NCBI GenBank assembly: GCA_026706075.1
Contig: JAPOZM010000091.1
Span: 58,551-122,550, forward strand
Source of the DNA: Gemmatimonadaceae bacterium
GTDB lineage: Bacteria; Latescibacterota; UBA2968; UBA8231
Direction: 5' to 3'
DNA: 64,000 nt
Part shown: positions 41,732 through 49,418 of the stretch, one piece after another
How the letters are laid out: each line of letters begins with the position of its first letter
How positions within the stretch are numbered: position 1 is the stretch's first letter
Notes under the pieces: model-generated
Database searches by the model: none
Seen by the model: only the letters and a program-made list of their open reading frames with translations
Told to the model about the DNA's origin: nothing
Translations under genes and position numbers: made by a program

Positions 41732-42799
41732 ATGCTGCACCCGACGGACGATCTGCGGATCGCCGGGATCAAGCCCCTGATCCCGCCGGCGATCCTGATG
41801 GAGGAACTGCCGGTCTCGGAGCCGGCCTCGGCCACCGTGAGCCGCTGCCGCGACGAGGTCCGCGCCGCCCTCGAGGGCGGCGACGACCGCCTGGTGGTGG
41901 TCGCCGGTCCGTGCTCCATCCACGAGCCCGAGTCGGCCCACGAGTACGCCGACCGCCTGATCGAGGCCGCCGGCCCCCTCGCCGGCGACCTGCTCGTCCT
42001 CATGCGCGTCTACTTCGAGAAGCCGCGCACCACGGTCGGCTGGAAGGGCCTGATCAACGATCCCGGCCTCGACGACACCTTCCGCATCAACGAGGGCCTG
42101 CGCACCGCCCGCAGGCTGCTCCTCGACCTGGCCGACCGCGGCCTGGCCGCCGGCACCGAGTTCCTCGACACGATCACGCCCCAGTTCATCGCCGACCTGG
42201 TCTCCTGGGGCGCCATCGGCGCGCGCACCACCGAGAGCCAGATCCACCGCGAGCTGGCCTCGGGCCTGTCCATGCCGGTGGGCTTCAAGAACGGCACCGG
42301 CGGCAGCACCCAGCTGGCCATCGACGCCATCAAGGCGGCCCGGGGAGCCCATCACTTCCTCTCCGTCACCAAGCAGGGGATCTCGGCGATCGTGGCCACC
42401 ACCGGCAACGACGCCTGCCACGTGATCCTGCGCGGCGCCGGCTCCGGCCCCAACTACGACCGCGCCACCGTCGACGCTCTCGCCACCCGCCTCGACGAGG
42501 AGGACCTGCCCCACCGGGTGATGATCGACTGCAGCCACGGCAACAGCGACAAGGACCACCTCCGCCAGGCCGCCGTCGCCGGGGAGGTGGCGGATCAGGT
42601 CGCCGCAGGGTCGGACCACGTCTTCGGCGTGATGATGGAGAGCCACCTCGTCGAGGGCCGCCAGGACCTCGTGCCGGGGCGGGCCCCGGTCTACGGGCGG
42701 AGCATCACCGACGCCTGCATGTCGTGGGAGCAGACGGCGCAGGTCCTGGAGCTGCTGGCCGGGGCGGTACGCCAGCGACGCGCCGGCCGGGCAGGGTGA
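41732..42799 (+). CDS. aroG: 3-deoxy-7-phosphoheptulonate (DAHP) synthase, class I
   Basis: A 355-residue enzyme that condenses erythrose-4-phosphate and phosphoenolpyruvate in the first step of the shikimate pathway in the cytoplasm. The class I AroFGH pattern is clear: RLVVVAGPCSIHE, LMRVYFEKPRTTVGWKGLIN, GTEFLDTITPQF, GARTTESQIHRELASGLSMP, VGFKNGTGG, and IDCSHGNSDK with the conserved metal residues. The start at 41732 has GGAGGAG seven bases upstream. Its stop overlaps the MFS gene start (GTGA). Confidence 0.9.
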   Translation: MLHPTDDLRIAGIKPLIPPAILMEELPVSEPASATVSRCRDEVRAALEGGDDRLVVVAGPCSIHEPESAHEYADRLIEAAGPLAGDLLVLMRVYFEKPRTTVGWKGLINDPGLDDTFRINEGLRTARRLLLDLADRGLAAGTEFLDTITPQFIADLVSWGAIGARTTESQIHRELASGLSMPVGFKNGTGGSTQLAIDAIKAARGAHHFLSVTKQGISAIVATTGNDACHVILRGAGSGPNYDRATVDALATRLDEEDLPHRVMIDCSHGNSDKDHLRQAAVAGEVADQVAAGSDHVFGVMMESHLVEGRQDLVPGRAPVYGRSITDACMSWEQTAQVLELLAGAVRQRRAGRAG

Positions 42800-44034
42800 C
42801 CGGCCCTCCGGCCGAAGGGCCGCCCAGCCCGTACCTGCAGGTGGGGCTGCTCTTCGTCTGCGAGGCCCTGACCCGCACCTCCGCCGTCATCCTGCTGACC
42901 ACCATGGGGCTGGCGGGGAGCCGCCTGACGCCGGACCCCTCGCTGACGACCCTGCCCCTGGCCCTGGTGCCGGTGGCAACGACCCTGACCACGATCCCGG
43001 CCGCCCACTGGATGCGCCGCCACGGCCGCCGAACCGGCTTCCTCACCGGCGGCGGCCTCGGCGTGGCCGGGGCCGCGGTGGCCGCGGCGGCGGCCTGGCA
43101 CGGGGAGTTCCTGCTGCTCTGCGCCGGCGCCCTGCTCATCGGCACGGTGAACGGCTTCGCCACCTACTACCGGTTCGCCGCGGCCGAGGTCTCGCCGCCG
43201 GCCTTCCGCAGCCGCGCCATCTCGCTGGTCATGGCCGGCGGAGTGATCGCCGCCGTGGCCGGGGCGACGATGGCCGCCGAGACCCGGTTCCTCTGGGAGG
43301 GCCGCGAGTTCGCCGGCTCCTTCGGCTGCATCGTCGTGCTCCAGGCCCTGATCCTCCTGGTCATGTCCTTCACCCGCCTGCCGCCGCCGACGCCGCGCTC
43401 CGAGGCCGGCGGCGGCCGGCCCCTGACCCGCATCGCCGCCCACCCCACCTTCCGCATGGCCCTCCTCGGGGGCGTGGCCAGCTGGGGGCTCATGTCCCTG
43501 CTGATGAACGCCACGCCCCTGTCGATGGAGCGCCACCACCACGCCTTCCACGACACGGCGCGGGTCATCCAGTGGCACGTCCTCGGCATGTACGTGCCCT
43601 CCTTCTTCACCGGCAGCATCGTGCAGCGGGTCGGCGAGCGGCCCGTCATGTTCGCCGGCATCCTGCTCATCGGCGTCTCCGCCCTCGTCAACCTCGGCGG
43701 CACCGAGGTGGCCTGGTACATGACCGGCCTCACCCTGCTCGGGGTGGGCTGGAACTTCCTCTTCGTCTCGTGCACCAGCCTGCTCACGGGCACCTACTCC
43801 GGCGAGGGCGAGAAGACACGGGTGCAGTCGGCCAACGATTTCCTGATCTTTGCCACCATGATCCTGTCATCGTTCTCGTCCGGGGCCCTGGAGGCGCGCA
43901 TCGGCTGGTACCAGTTGAACCTGGCCGCCCTGGCGGCGACCGCCCTGGTGGCGGCAACCCTTGCGGGGCTGGCGTGGCGCGAGCGGCGGCTGGCCGGAGA
44001 GGAGGCGCGTCATGCGGCACCGGAACCTCGGTAA
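42796..44034 (+). CDS. MFS transporter
   Basis: A 412-residue major facilitator with 12 hydrophobic segments. Motif A-like sequence is WMRRHGRRTGFL after the second helix, and a second cytoplasmic motif is FTGSIVQRVGERPVM near the middle. ATYYRFAAAEVSPPAFRSRA resembles drug/sugar-type MFS carriers. The GTG at 42796 overlaps the stop of the DAHP synthase gene, so it is translationally coupled to it, and its end overlaps the aldo-keto reductase start by 23 bases. The substrate is unknown. Confidence 0.8.
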   Translation: MTGPPAEGPPSPYLQVGLLFVCEALTRTSAVILLTTMGLAGSRLTPDPSLTTLPLALVPVATTLTTIPAAHWMRRHGRRTGFLTGGGLGVAGAAVAAAAAWHGEFLLLCAGALLIGTVNGFATYYRFAAAEVSPPAFRSRAISLVMAGGVIAAVAGATMAAETRFLWEGREFAGSFGCIVVLQALILLVMSFTRLPPPTPRSEAGGGRPLTRIAAHPTFRMALLGGVASWGLMSLLMNATPLSMERHHHAFHDTARVIQWHVLGMYVPSFFTGSIVQRVGERPVMFAGILLIGVSALVNLGGTEVAWYMTGLTLLGVGWNFLFVSCTSLLTGTYSGEGEKTRVQSANDFLIFATMILSSFSSGALEARIGWYQLNLAALAATALVAATLAGLAWRERRLAGEEARHAAPEPR

Positions 44035-44917
44035 GGACGGTCCCCGCATCCCGGTGATCGGCCTGGGCGCCTGGCCGATCGGCGGCGGCATGGGAGGCGT
44101 GGACGAGGCGGAGGCGATCCGCACGGTGCGCGGCGCCATCGACGCCGGCGTCACCCTGGTGGACACGGCCCAGGCCTACGGCCCCAGCGAGTCGATCGTG
44201 GGCAAGGCCCTGCGCGACGGCTACCGCGAGCGCTGCTTCCTGGCCACCAAGGTCAGCGGCGACTACTCCCCGGCGGCGGTGCGCGCCGCCATGGACGACT
44301 CCCTGCGCGCCCTCGGCGTCGACCACGTCGACCTCTACCAGGTGCACTCCTGGCGCGGCGAGCGGGACCCGATCGAGGAGACCATGGCCGCCATGGCACG
44401 CCTCCAGGAGGAGGGCAAGACCCGGCACCTGGGGGTCTCCAACTTCGACGCCGCCCAGATGGAGGCCGCCCGCGCCGCAGCCCCCTTCGTCTCCTCCCAG
44501 CCGCGCTACAGCATGCTCCACCGGGAGATCGAGGCGGCCGACCTGCCGTGGTGCGAGGCCAACGGCGTCGGCAACCTGGCCCACAGCCCCCTGGCCAAGG
44601 GCCTGCTCACCGGCCGCTACGCCCCCGGCCACGTCTTCCCCGGCGACGACGAGCGGTCGAAGTCCCCCCGCTTCCAGGGGGAGATCTTCGCCCGCTCCTG
44701 CGCCGTGGCCGCGCGCCTGGGGGAGGTCGCCGCCGACAAGGGAATCACCCTCGTGCAGATGGCCATCGCCTGGTGCCTGCGGCAGCCGGCGGTCAGCTGC
44801 GTCCTCGTCGGCGCCAAGAGCCTCGCGCAGGTGCGGGAGCACGTGGGCGCGGCCCAGGTCACCTTCGACGCCGGCGAGCTGGACCGCATCGACGCCATCC
44901 TGCGGGAGGCACCCTGA
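44012..44917 (+). CDS. Aldo-keto reductase
   Basis: A 301-residue NADP-dependent TIM-barrel reductase. The catalytic tetrad is Asp and Tyr in DTAQAYGPSES, Lys in ATKVSG, and His in YQVHSWRG. GVSNFDAAQME and QPRYSMLHR are typical barrel strands and the NADP-site VLVGAKS lies near the end. The start at 44012 lies inside the end of the MFS gene. A carbonyl or sugar substrate is expected, not identifiable here. Confidence 0.85.
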   Translation: MRHRNLGKDGPRIPVIGLGAWPIGGGMGGVDEAEAIRTVRGAIDAGVTLVDTAQAYGPSESIVGKALRDGYRERCFLATKVSGDYSPAAVRAAMDDSLRALGVDHVDLYQVHSWRGERDPIEETMAAMARLQEEGKTRHLGVSNFDAAQMEAARAAAPFVSSQPRYSMLHREIEAADLPWCEANGVGNLAHSPLAKGLLTGRYAPGHVFPGDDERSKSPRFQGEIFARSCAVAARLGEVAADKGITLVQMAIAWCLRQPAVSCVLVGAKSLAQVREHVGAAQVTFDAGELDRIDAILREAP

Positions 44918-44931
44918 CCTCTCCCCCGGCC

Positions 44932-45393
44932 ATGGACGGGCCCCTGCGCGTCCGGGCCGCCCGGCCCGGGGACCTGGAGTCCCTGGTCGACTTCAACTGC
45001 CGCCTGGCGCGGGAGACCGAGGACCACGAGCTGGACCCGGCCACCGTGCGCCGCGGCCTCACCAGGCTCTTCGACAACCCCGCCGCCGGGTTCTACACCG
45101 TGGCCGAGCAGGAGGGCCGCGTCGTCGGCTGCCTGCTGATCACCTTCGAGTGGTCGGACTGGCGCGACGGCTGGCTGTGGTGGATCCAGAGCGTCTACGT
45201 CGTGGAGGCGGCGCGGCGCCTGGGCGTGTTCCGGCAGCTCTTCGAGCACGTCCGCGAGAAGGCGGAGACGGACGGCGACGTGCGCGGCCTGCGGCTCTAC
45301 GTGGAGCGGGGGAACGGCCGGGCCCAGGCGACCTACGCCTCCATGGGCATGGCCGAGGCGCCCTACAAGCTCTACGAGCGCTACTTCCCGTGA
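44932..45393 (+). CDS. GNAT-family N-acetyltransferase
   Basis: A 153-residue acetyltransferase of standard single-domain length. The opening LRVRAARPGDLESLVDFN is the usual GNAT N-terminus; IQSVYVVEAARRLGVFRQLF holds the acetyl-CoA pyrophosphate loop in a relaxed form (usual Q/RxxGxG/A), and RLYVERGNGRAQATYASMGM is strand-helix 4. It follows the reductase by 14 bases with no strong ribosome site, and is likely the last gene of that run before the tRNA. Confidence 0.8.
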   Translation: MDGPLRVRAARPGDLESLVDFNCRLARETEDHELDPATVRRGLTRLFDNPAAGFYTVAEQEGRVVGCLLITFEWSDWRDGWLWWIQSVYVVEAARRLGVFRQLFEHVREKAETDGDVRGLRLYVERGNGRAQATYASMGMAEAPYKLYERYFP

Positions 45394-45452
45394 GCCCTTG
45401 CCCCCATTCAGCCTCGTCCGCTTATTCGAGAAGCTGTTCCTGCAGCAGAGAT

Positions 45453-45529
45453 GGCGGCGTAGCTCAGCTGGTTAGAGCATCGGAATCATAATCCGAGTGT
45501 CCGGGGTTCGAGTCCCTGCGCCGCTACCA
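45453..45529 (+). tRNA. tRNA-Met (anticodon CAT)
   Basis: A 77-base cloverleaf including the encoded CCA: acceptor GGCGGCG pairing with CGCCGCT (G-U at the first pair), D-arm with GCTCAGCTGG, anticodon loop AATCATAAT within the stem CGGAATCATAATCCG (CAT at 45487-45489), and T-arm GGGGTTCGAGTCCC. This is the elongator-methionine type seen in many bacteria. An isoleucine-2 tRNA with modified CAT is possible but less likely. Confidence 0.95.
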
Positions 45530-45537
45530 GACCAGAT

Positions 45538-45580
45538 ACAAGCCCCCGATGGATCCGCCTTCGGGGGCTTGTTGCGTTCC
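45538..45580 (+). terminator. Rho-independent terminator after tRNA-Met
   Basis: ACAAGCCCCCGA (45538-45549) pairs perfectly with TCGGGGGCTTGT (45561-45572) around an 11-base loop; the tail TGCGTT is only weakly T-rich. Confidence 0.7.
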
Positions 45581-45601
45581 GGGCCATCGCTGCCTGAGCC
45601 C

Positions 45602-47149
45602 ATGACCCCGCGGGTGCACAGGCGGGTGGATCACCCCGGGGGCGGGGTCCGCGGCATGCTGGCGGCCCGGGCCCTGATCGCCCTGGCGCTCGGTGGCTGC
45701 GGCTCCGAGCCGGAACGACCCAGCGGCCCGGACCCCGATGGGACCGGCGCTCCCGTCACCCTGGCCTTTGCCGATTCGGCACTGCATGCGGCCGTGGAGG
45801 AATCCGGGGGCGGCGCCGAGGTGGTCTCCCTGACCGCCGAGGATCGGGGCATCACCGACCTCGGCGGGATCGAGCAGCTCACCCGGCTCGAGGCCCTGGA
45901 CCTGTCCCACAACGAGATCACGGACATCTCCCCCCTGGCCGGTCTTCGCCGGCTGCGCTTCCTCGACCTGGAGAGCAACCGCATCGAGGACGTGTCGCCG
46001 CTGGCCTCCCTGAAGCTGCTGCAGGTGCTGCTGCTGGCGGACAACGCGGTGCGGGACGTGTCGGCCCTCGCGGGTCTGGACAGCCTGCAGAGCCTGGCCT
46101 TGACCGGCAATCCCCTGAGCGGCACGGAGACGACGGAGTTCCTGGCCGGGTTGCGCGAGCGGGGCGTGACCGTCGACTTCGAGGCCCCGGAGGGGACTGG
46201 TGCAAGCGATGACGGCGTTGCGCCCTTGAAGGAGACGCAGTTGCTGTTCTCTACAAGCCGGGGCACGGGCTTCGCGGGCGACCTCGAGCTGTACTCCCTG
46301 GATCTGGAGTCGGCAAAAGTGGTGGATCTGTCCGTCACGCTGGCCCTGGCGCCACTGGGGGATGGCTCCGCACCGGAAACCTCGGAGTACGGACCGCCGA
46401 GCGTGGGCCGGTCACCGGCCCGGTCGCCCGACGGGTCGAAGGTGGCTTTCTCTTCGAACAGGGACGGCAACGGCGAGATTTACGTGATGCGGGCCGACGG
46501 CAGCCGGCCGGCAAACCTCACTCTGCACGAGGCGTGGGACGCGGACCCCTGCTGGTCCCCCGACGGGCTTCGTATCGCCTTCACGTCGGACCGTCACGGC
46601 GAGCGCGAGTCCGGCCCCCCCGGCAGTGGCGTCTACAACAGGGACATCTTCATCATGAACGCCGACGGTACGGGCGTGCAGCAAGTGACCTTCGATCCCG
46701 TGAACGCCTACGATCCGGCGTGGTCGCCCGATGGGCTGTCCATCGCCTTTACCAGCGACCGGGATGTCCCCAACGGCCCCGCGGCGATCCACGTCGTCGA
46801 CCTGGCCAGCGGTGTTGACCGACGCCTCTACGGCGGCGACCACTACGCATGGGATCCTTCCTGGTCTCCCGACGGCGCGTGGATCGCCTTCGGCCAGCAA
46901 TCCGATCGCACCAGCCACGTATGGGTGATGGCCGCCGACGGCAGCGGCGCCCGGCAGCTCACCTTTGCCGAGGCCTGGGTCTATACCCCCACCTGGTCCC
47001 CCGACGGCACCCGCATCGCTTTCGAACGCGACGATCGGGATGACGACGTGGGATCCGACATCTACGTCGTCCCGGTAGAGGGTGGGGCCGAAGAGCCGAT
47101 CACCGACCACCCGGGCGAGGACAGCGACCCGAACTGGACGCCCTTCTGA
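45602..47149 (+). CDS. Lipoprotein fusing leucine-rich repeats to a TolB-like propeller
   Basis: About 515 residues. The N-terminus carries a hydrophobic segment ending in a lipobox-like ALGGC (cysteine about 33 residues from the ATG at 45602; an ATG at 45656 would give a tighter signal). Residues ~80-175 are SDS22/internalin-like repeats (LEALDLSHNEITDISPLAGL, FLDLESNRIEDVSPLA, then LLADNAVRDVSALAGL). Residues ~225-515 contain five or six blade motifs with SPDG and D.PSWSPDG-type signatures, as in TolB/PD40 propellers. It should sit on the inner or outer membrane surface, binding other proteins. A Shine-Dalgarno sequence is absent at both candidate starts. Confidence 0.75.
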   Translation: MTPRVHRRVDHPGGGVRGMLAARALIALALGGCGSEPERPSGPDPDGTGAPVTLAFADSALHAAVEESGGGAEVVSLTAEDRGITDLGGIEQLTRLEALDLSHNEITDISPLAGLRRLRFLDLESNRIEDVSPLASLKLLQVLLLADNAVRDVSALAGLDSLQSLALTGNPLSGTETTEFLAGLRERGVTVDFEAPEGTGASDDGVAPLKETQLLFSTSRGTGFAGDLELYSLDLESAKVVDLSVTLALAPLGDGSAPETSEYGPPSVGRSPARSPDGSKVAFSSNRDGNGEIYVMRADGSRPANLTLHEAWDADPCWSPDGLRIAFTSDRHGERESGPPGSGVYNRDIFIMNADGTGVQQVTFDPVNAYDPAWSPDGLSIAFTSDRDVPNGPAAIHVVDLASGVDRRLYGGDHYAWDPSWSPDGAWIAFGQQSDRTSHVWVMAADGSGARQLTFAEAWVYTPTWSPDGTRIAFERDDRDDDVGSDIYVVPVEGGAEEPITDHPGEDSDPNWTPF

Positions 47150-47159
47150 GAGGGATGCG

Positions 47160-48299
47160 ATGAAGATCACGGGAATCAAGTCGGTGCGGATCCAGGGGGT
47201 GCCCTGGACCTGGACCCTGGTCAAGGTGGAGACCGACGAGGGGATCTGCGGCATCGGCGAGGCGCAGCTGCCCATCGGCGTGGCCGATGTCCTGCAGCGC
47301 ATCGAGCCGATCATCGCCGGCCAGGACCCGCGCCAGGTGGTCCCGCTGGCGCAGAGGATCTACCGGTCCCTCTCCGGCGCCGGCTCCACCGGCGGCAGCA
47401 TCGTGCTGGCCCTCTCCGGCGTGGAGCTGGCCCTGTGGGACCTCCACGGCAAGATCACGGGACTGCCCCTGTGGCAGCTGCTCGGCGGCAAGTACCGCGA
47501 CCGGGTGCGGATCTACGCCGACACGGGCCGCCCCGGCGACCAGTCGCCCGAGGCCTACGGGGACGCCGTCCGCGAGCGGGTGGAGGCGGGCTACTCGGTG
47601 GTCAAGGTCGACATCGACAACTGCGCGCCTCCGGAGTACCGGACCGACGCTTACAACCGCGCCCTCTCCCGGCGCGAGGTCGACTACATGAGCGCCGTGA
47701 GCCACGCCGCGTACGAGGCCCTGCCGGCCCACGCCGAGCTGTGCCTCGACCTGCACTGGTGCTACCAGACGGCCGACGCCCTGAGGGTGGCCCGCCGGCT
47801 GGAGGACATCGATATCCTCTGGCTCGAGGACCCGACCCCGCCCGAGGACCTGGACGCCCTGAAGTACGTCACCGATCACACGTCGGTGCCGATCGCCTGC
47901 GGCGAGAACCACTGGATGAGCCACGGACTGCGGCCGATGATCGAGCGCCGGGCCGCCGACATCATCACCCCCGACATCCCCCGCTTCGGCGGCATCCAGG
48001 AGGCCCGCAAGGTGGCCGAGCTGTGCGAGCAGCACTACCTCGGCTTCGCCCCCCACAACATCTGCACCCCCGTGGGCACGGTCGCCTCCGCCCACGTCTG
48101 CGCCAACGCCCCCAACTTCCTCGCCCTCGAGCACCACGGCCTCGACTGCCCCTGGTGGGACGACATCGCCCTCGACTGGGGCGGACCCGTCGTTGCCGAC
48201 GGCCACATCGCCCTGCCGGACCGTCCGGGGATCGGGGTGGAGCTGAACGAGGAGCTGCTGCGGGCCCACCTCGCCGAGGGCGAGAGCTGGTGGGACTGA
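47160..48299 (+). CDS. Mandelate racemase/muconate-lactonising (enolase) superfamily enzyme
   Basis: A 379-residue enzyme. The metal ligands fit the family: Asp in ELCLDLHW, Glu in ILWLEDPTPPED, and Glu in IACGENHW. The base His lies in GFAPHNIC, which, with the Arg/Lys region VVKVDID, favours an acid-sugar dehydratase (galactonate/gluconate-like) over true racemases. The gene follows the lipoprotein gene by ten bases with GAGAGGG upstream. The acid sugar is unknown. It converges on the PhyH gene. Confidence 0.85.
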   Translation: MKITGIKSVRIQGVPWTWTLVKVETDEGICGIGEAQLPIGVADVLQRIEPIIAGQDPRQVVPLAQRIYRSLSGAGSTGGSIVLALSGVELALWDLHGKITGLPLWQLLGGKYRDRVRIYADTGRPGDQSPEAYGDAVRERVEAGYSVVKVDIDNCAPPEYRTDAYNRALSRREVDYMSAVSHAAYEALPAHAELCLDLHWCYQTADALRVARRLEDIDILWLEDPTPPEDLDALKYVTDHTSVPIACGENHWMSHGLRPMIERRAADIITPDIPRFGGIQEARKVAELCEQHYLGFAPHNICTPVGTVASAHVCANAPNFLALEHHGLDCPWWDDIALDWGGPVVADGHIALPDRPGIGVELNEELLRAHLAEGESWWD

Positions 48300-48320
48300 G
48301 GGGCTGAGGCGGCCCGGCCT

Positions 48321-49118
48321 CTACGAGCCGTCCACCCAGTGGCGGAAGAGGGGCTTCACCTCTTCCGGCAATCCGGCGTAGACCCCGGCCGGCACCAGGG
48401 GCACCTCGTTCTCCGACATGCCCCCCGCGGTGAGCCGGTCGCGCTCGTCCGATCCGGGCCGCAGGGAGTCCAGGTTCAGCCACCAGGGGGCGAAGCGGAT
48501 CGGCATCGCCACCCGCGGCTCCCCCGTCTCGTTGGGGCTGATGGCGTGCCACAGGCGGCTGTCCATGACCAGCACCGATCCGGCCTCTCCCTCCACGGCG
48601 ATCTCCTCCGGATGGGGGAGGTCCGCATCGATGTCGACACCCCCCGTCGGGTTGTCGTCCCGCCGGTGGGACCCGGGCACCACCCGGGTGCCGGTCTCGG
48701 CGGTGAAGGGGGTGAGCATCCAGATCGACGTCAGGTGCATTACGGCGTCGGGATAGGGGGCCGGCACGTGGCCGGCGTTGTTCTGATTGAAGGGCCAGTC
48801 GGCGTGCCAGCCGCCGCGCGGGTTGCCCGGCCAGGTGACCATGCAGGTGGTGTAGGAGACGCGTACGTGCTCGCCCAGGAGCGCCCTGCAGACCCCGATC
48901 AGGCGGGGCTCGACCAGGTAGGGGGCGAAGGACTGATCGACGTTGATCGAGCCCGACACCTTGTCCACGTGGCTGCGGGGGTCGTCGAGCTTGTGCTCCT
49001 CCACCGAGGCCCGCAGGCTGGCGCAGACCTCGCCGACGGCGGCGGCGGGGATCACCTCTTCGAGCACGCAGAAGCCGTCCTCGGCGATGCGTTCCAGGTA
49101 CGGTTGGATCTCTGGCAT
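48321..49118 (-). CDS. Phytanoyl-CoA-dioxygenase-like (PhyH) Fe(II)/2-oxoglutarate enzyme
   Basis: A 265-residue double-stranded beta-helix oxygenase. The HxD iron-binding pair is GGWHADWPFNQ near residue 108; the distal His is in DSRLWHAISP near 195, followed by the Arg region RVAMPIRFAP for 2-oxoglutarate. PGSHRRDD between them is also typical. PhyH enzymes are multiplied in Latescibacteria-like genomes and usually hydroxylate small molecules. The ATG at 49118 has GGAGA upstream. Confidence 0.85.
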   Translation of the reverse strand: MPEIQPYLERIAEDGFCVLEEVIPAAAVGEVCASLRASVEEHKLDDPRSHVDKVSGSINVDQSFAPYLVEPRLIGVCRALLGEHVRVSYTTCMVTWPGNPRGGWHADWPFNQNNAGHVPAPYPDAVMHLTSIWMLTPFTAETGTRVVPGSHRRDDNPTGGVDIDADLPHPEEIAVEGEAGSVLVMDSRLWHAISPNETGEPRVAMPIRFAPWWLNLDSLRPGSDERDRLTAGGMSENEVPLVPAGVYAGLPEEVKPLFRHWVDGS

Positions 49119-49418
49119 GGGGGTCTCCGGGAAGCTGAACGGCCGGGGCGGGTCAGCCTGACAGGATAGAAGCCCACCCGGCCGCCGGCAACGGGAGACA
49201 AGGCCGATGGCGTCGCCGTGTCGCTCCGAGGCCACAAGGCCGTCACCCAGGGCACCCAACCCGGCCTTCCGCGCACACGGCCCCGGTCCGGCCTCCCGGC
49301 TGCCGATCTCCTGCCGCCGCAGGAGGTTGGCGGCAGGCCCACCGGGGTCCCCGAGGGTATGGCACGCCCCCTGCTACGGCCTGGCCTCCACCACCTTCGC
49401 GGCCAGGAGGACCGTGCC
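49119..49418. other. 300-bp divergent intergenic region with start-site hairpin
   Basis: No gene is supported here. Just before the next start, CCTGGCC (49380-49386) pairs with GGCCAGG (49401-49407); the right arm runs into the AGGAGG (49405-49410) of the secreted-protein gene, so the stem could mask its ribosome site. Elsewhere the region is plain GC-rich sequence. Confidence 0.45.

Noticed and set aside
49295..49320. B12-box-like sequence on the minus strand (AGCCGGGAGGCCGG), suggesting a cobalamin riboswitch
   Set aside because: Several conserved positions of the box mismatch, and the GCCACT and other core elements of the riboswitch are not found around it. The downstream gene (PhyH) is not a cobalamin gene.
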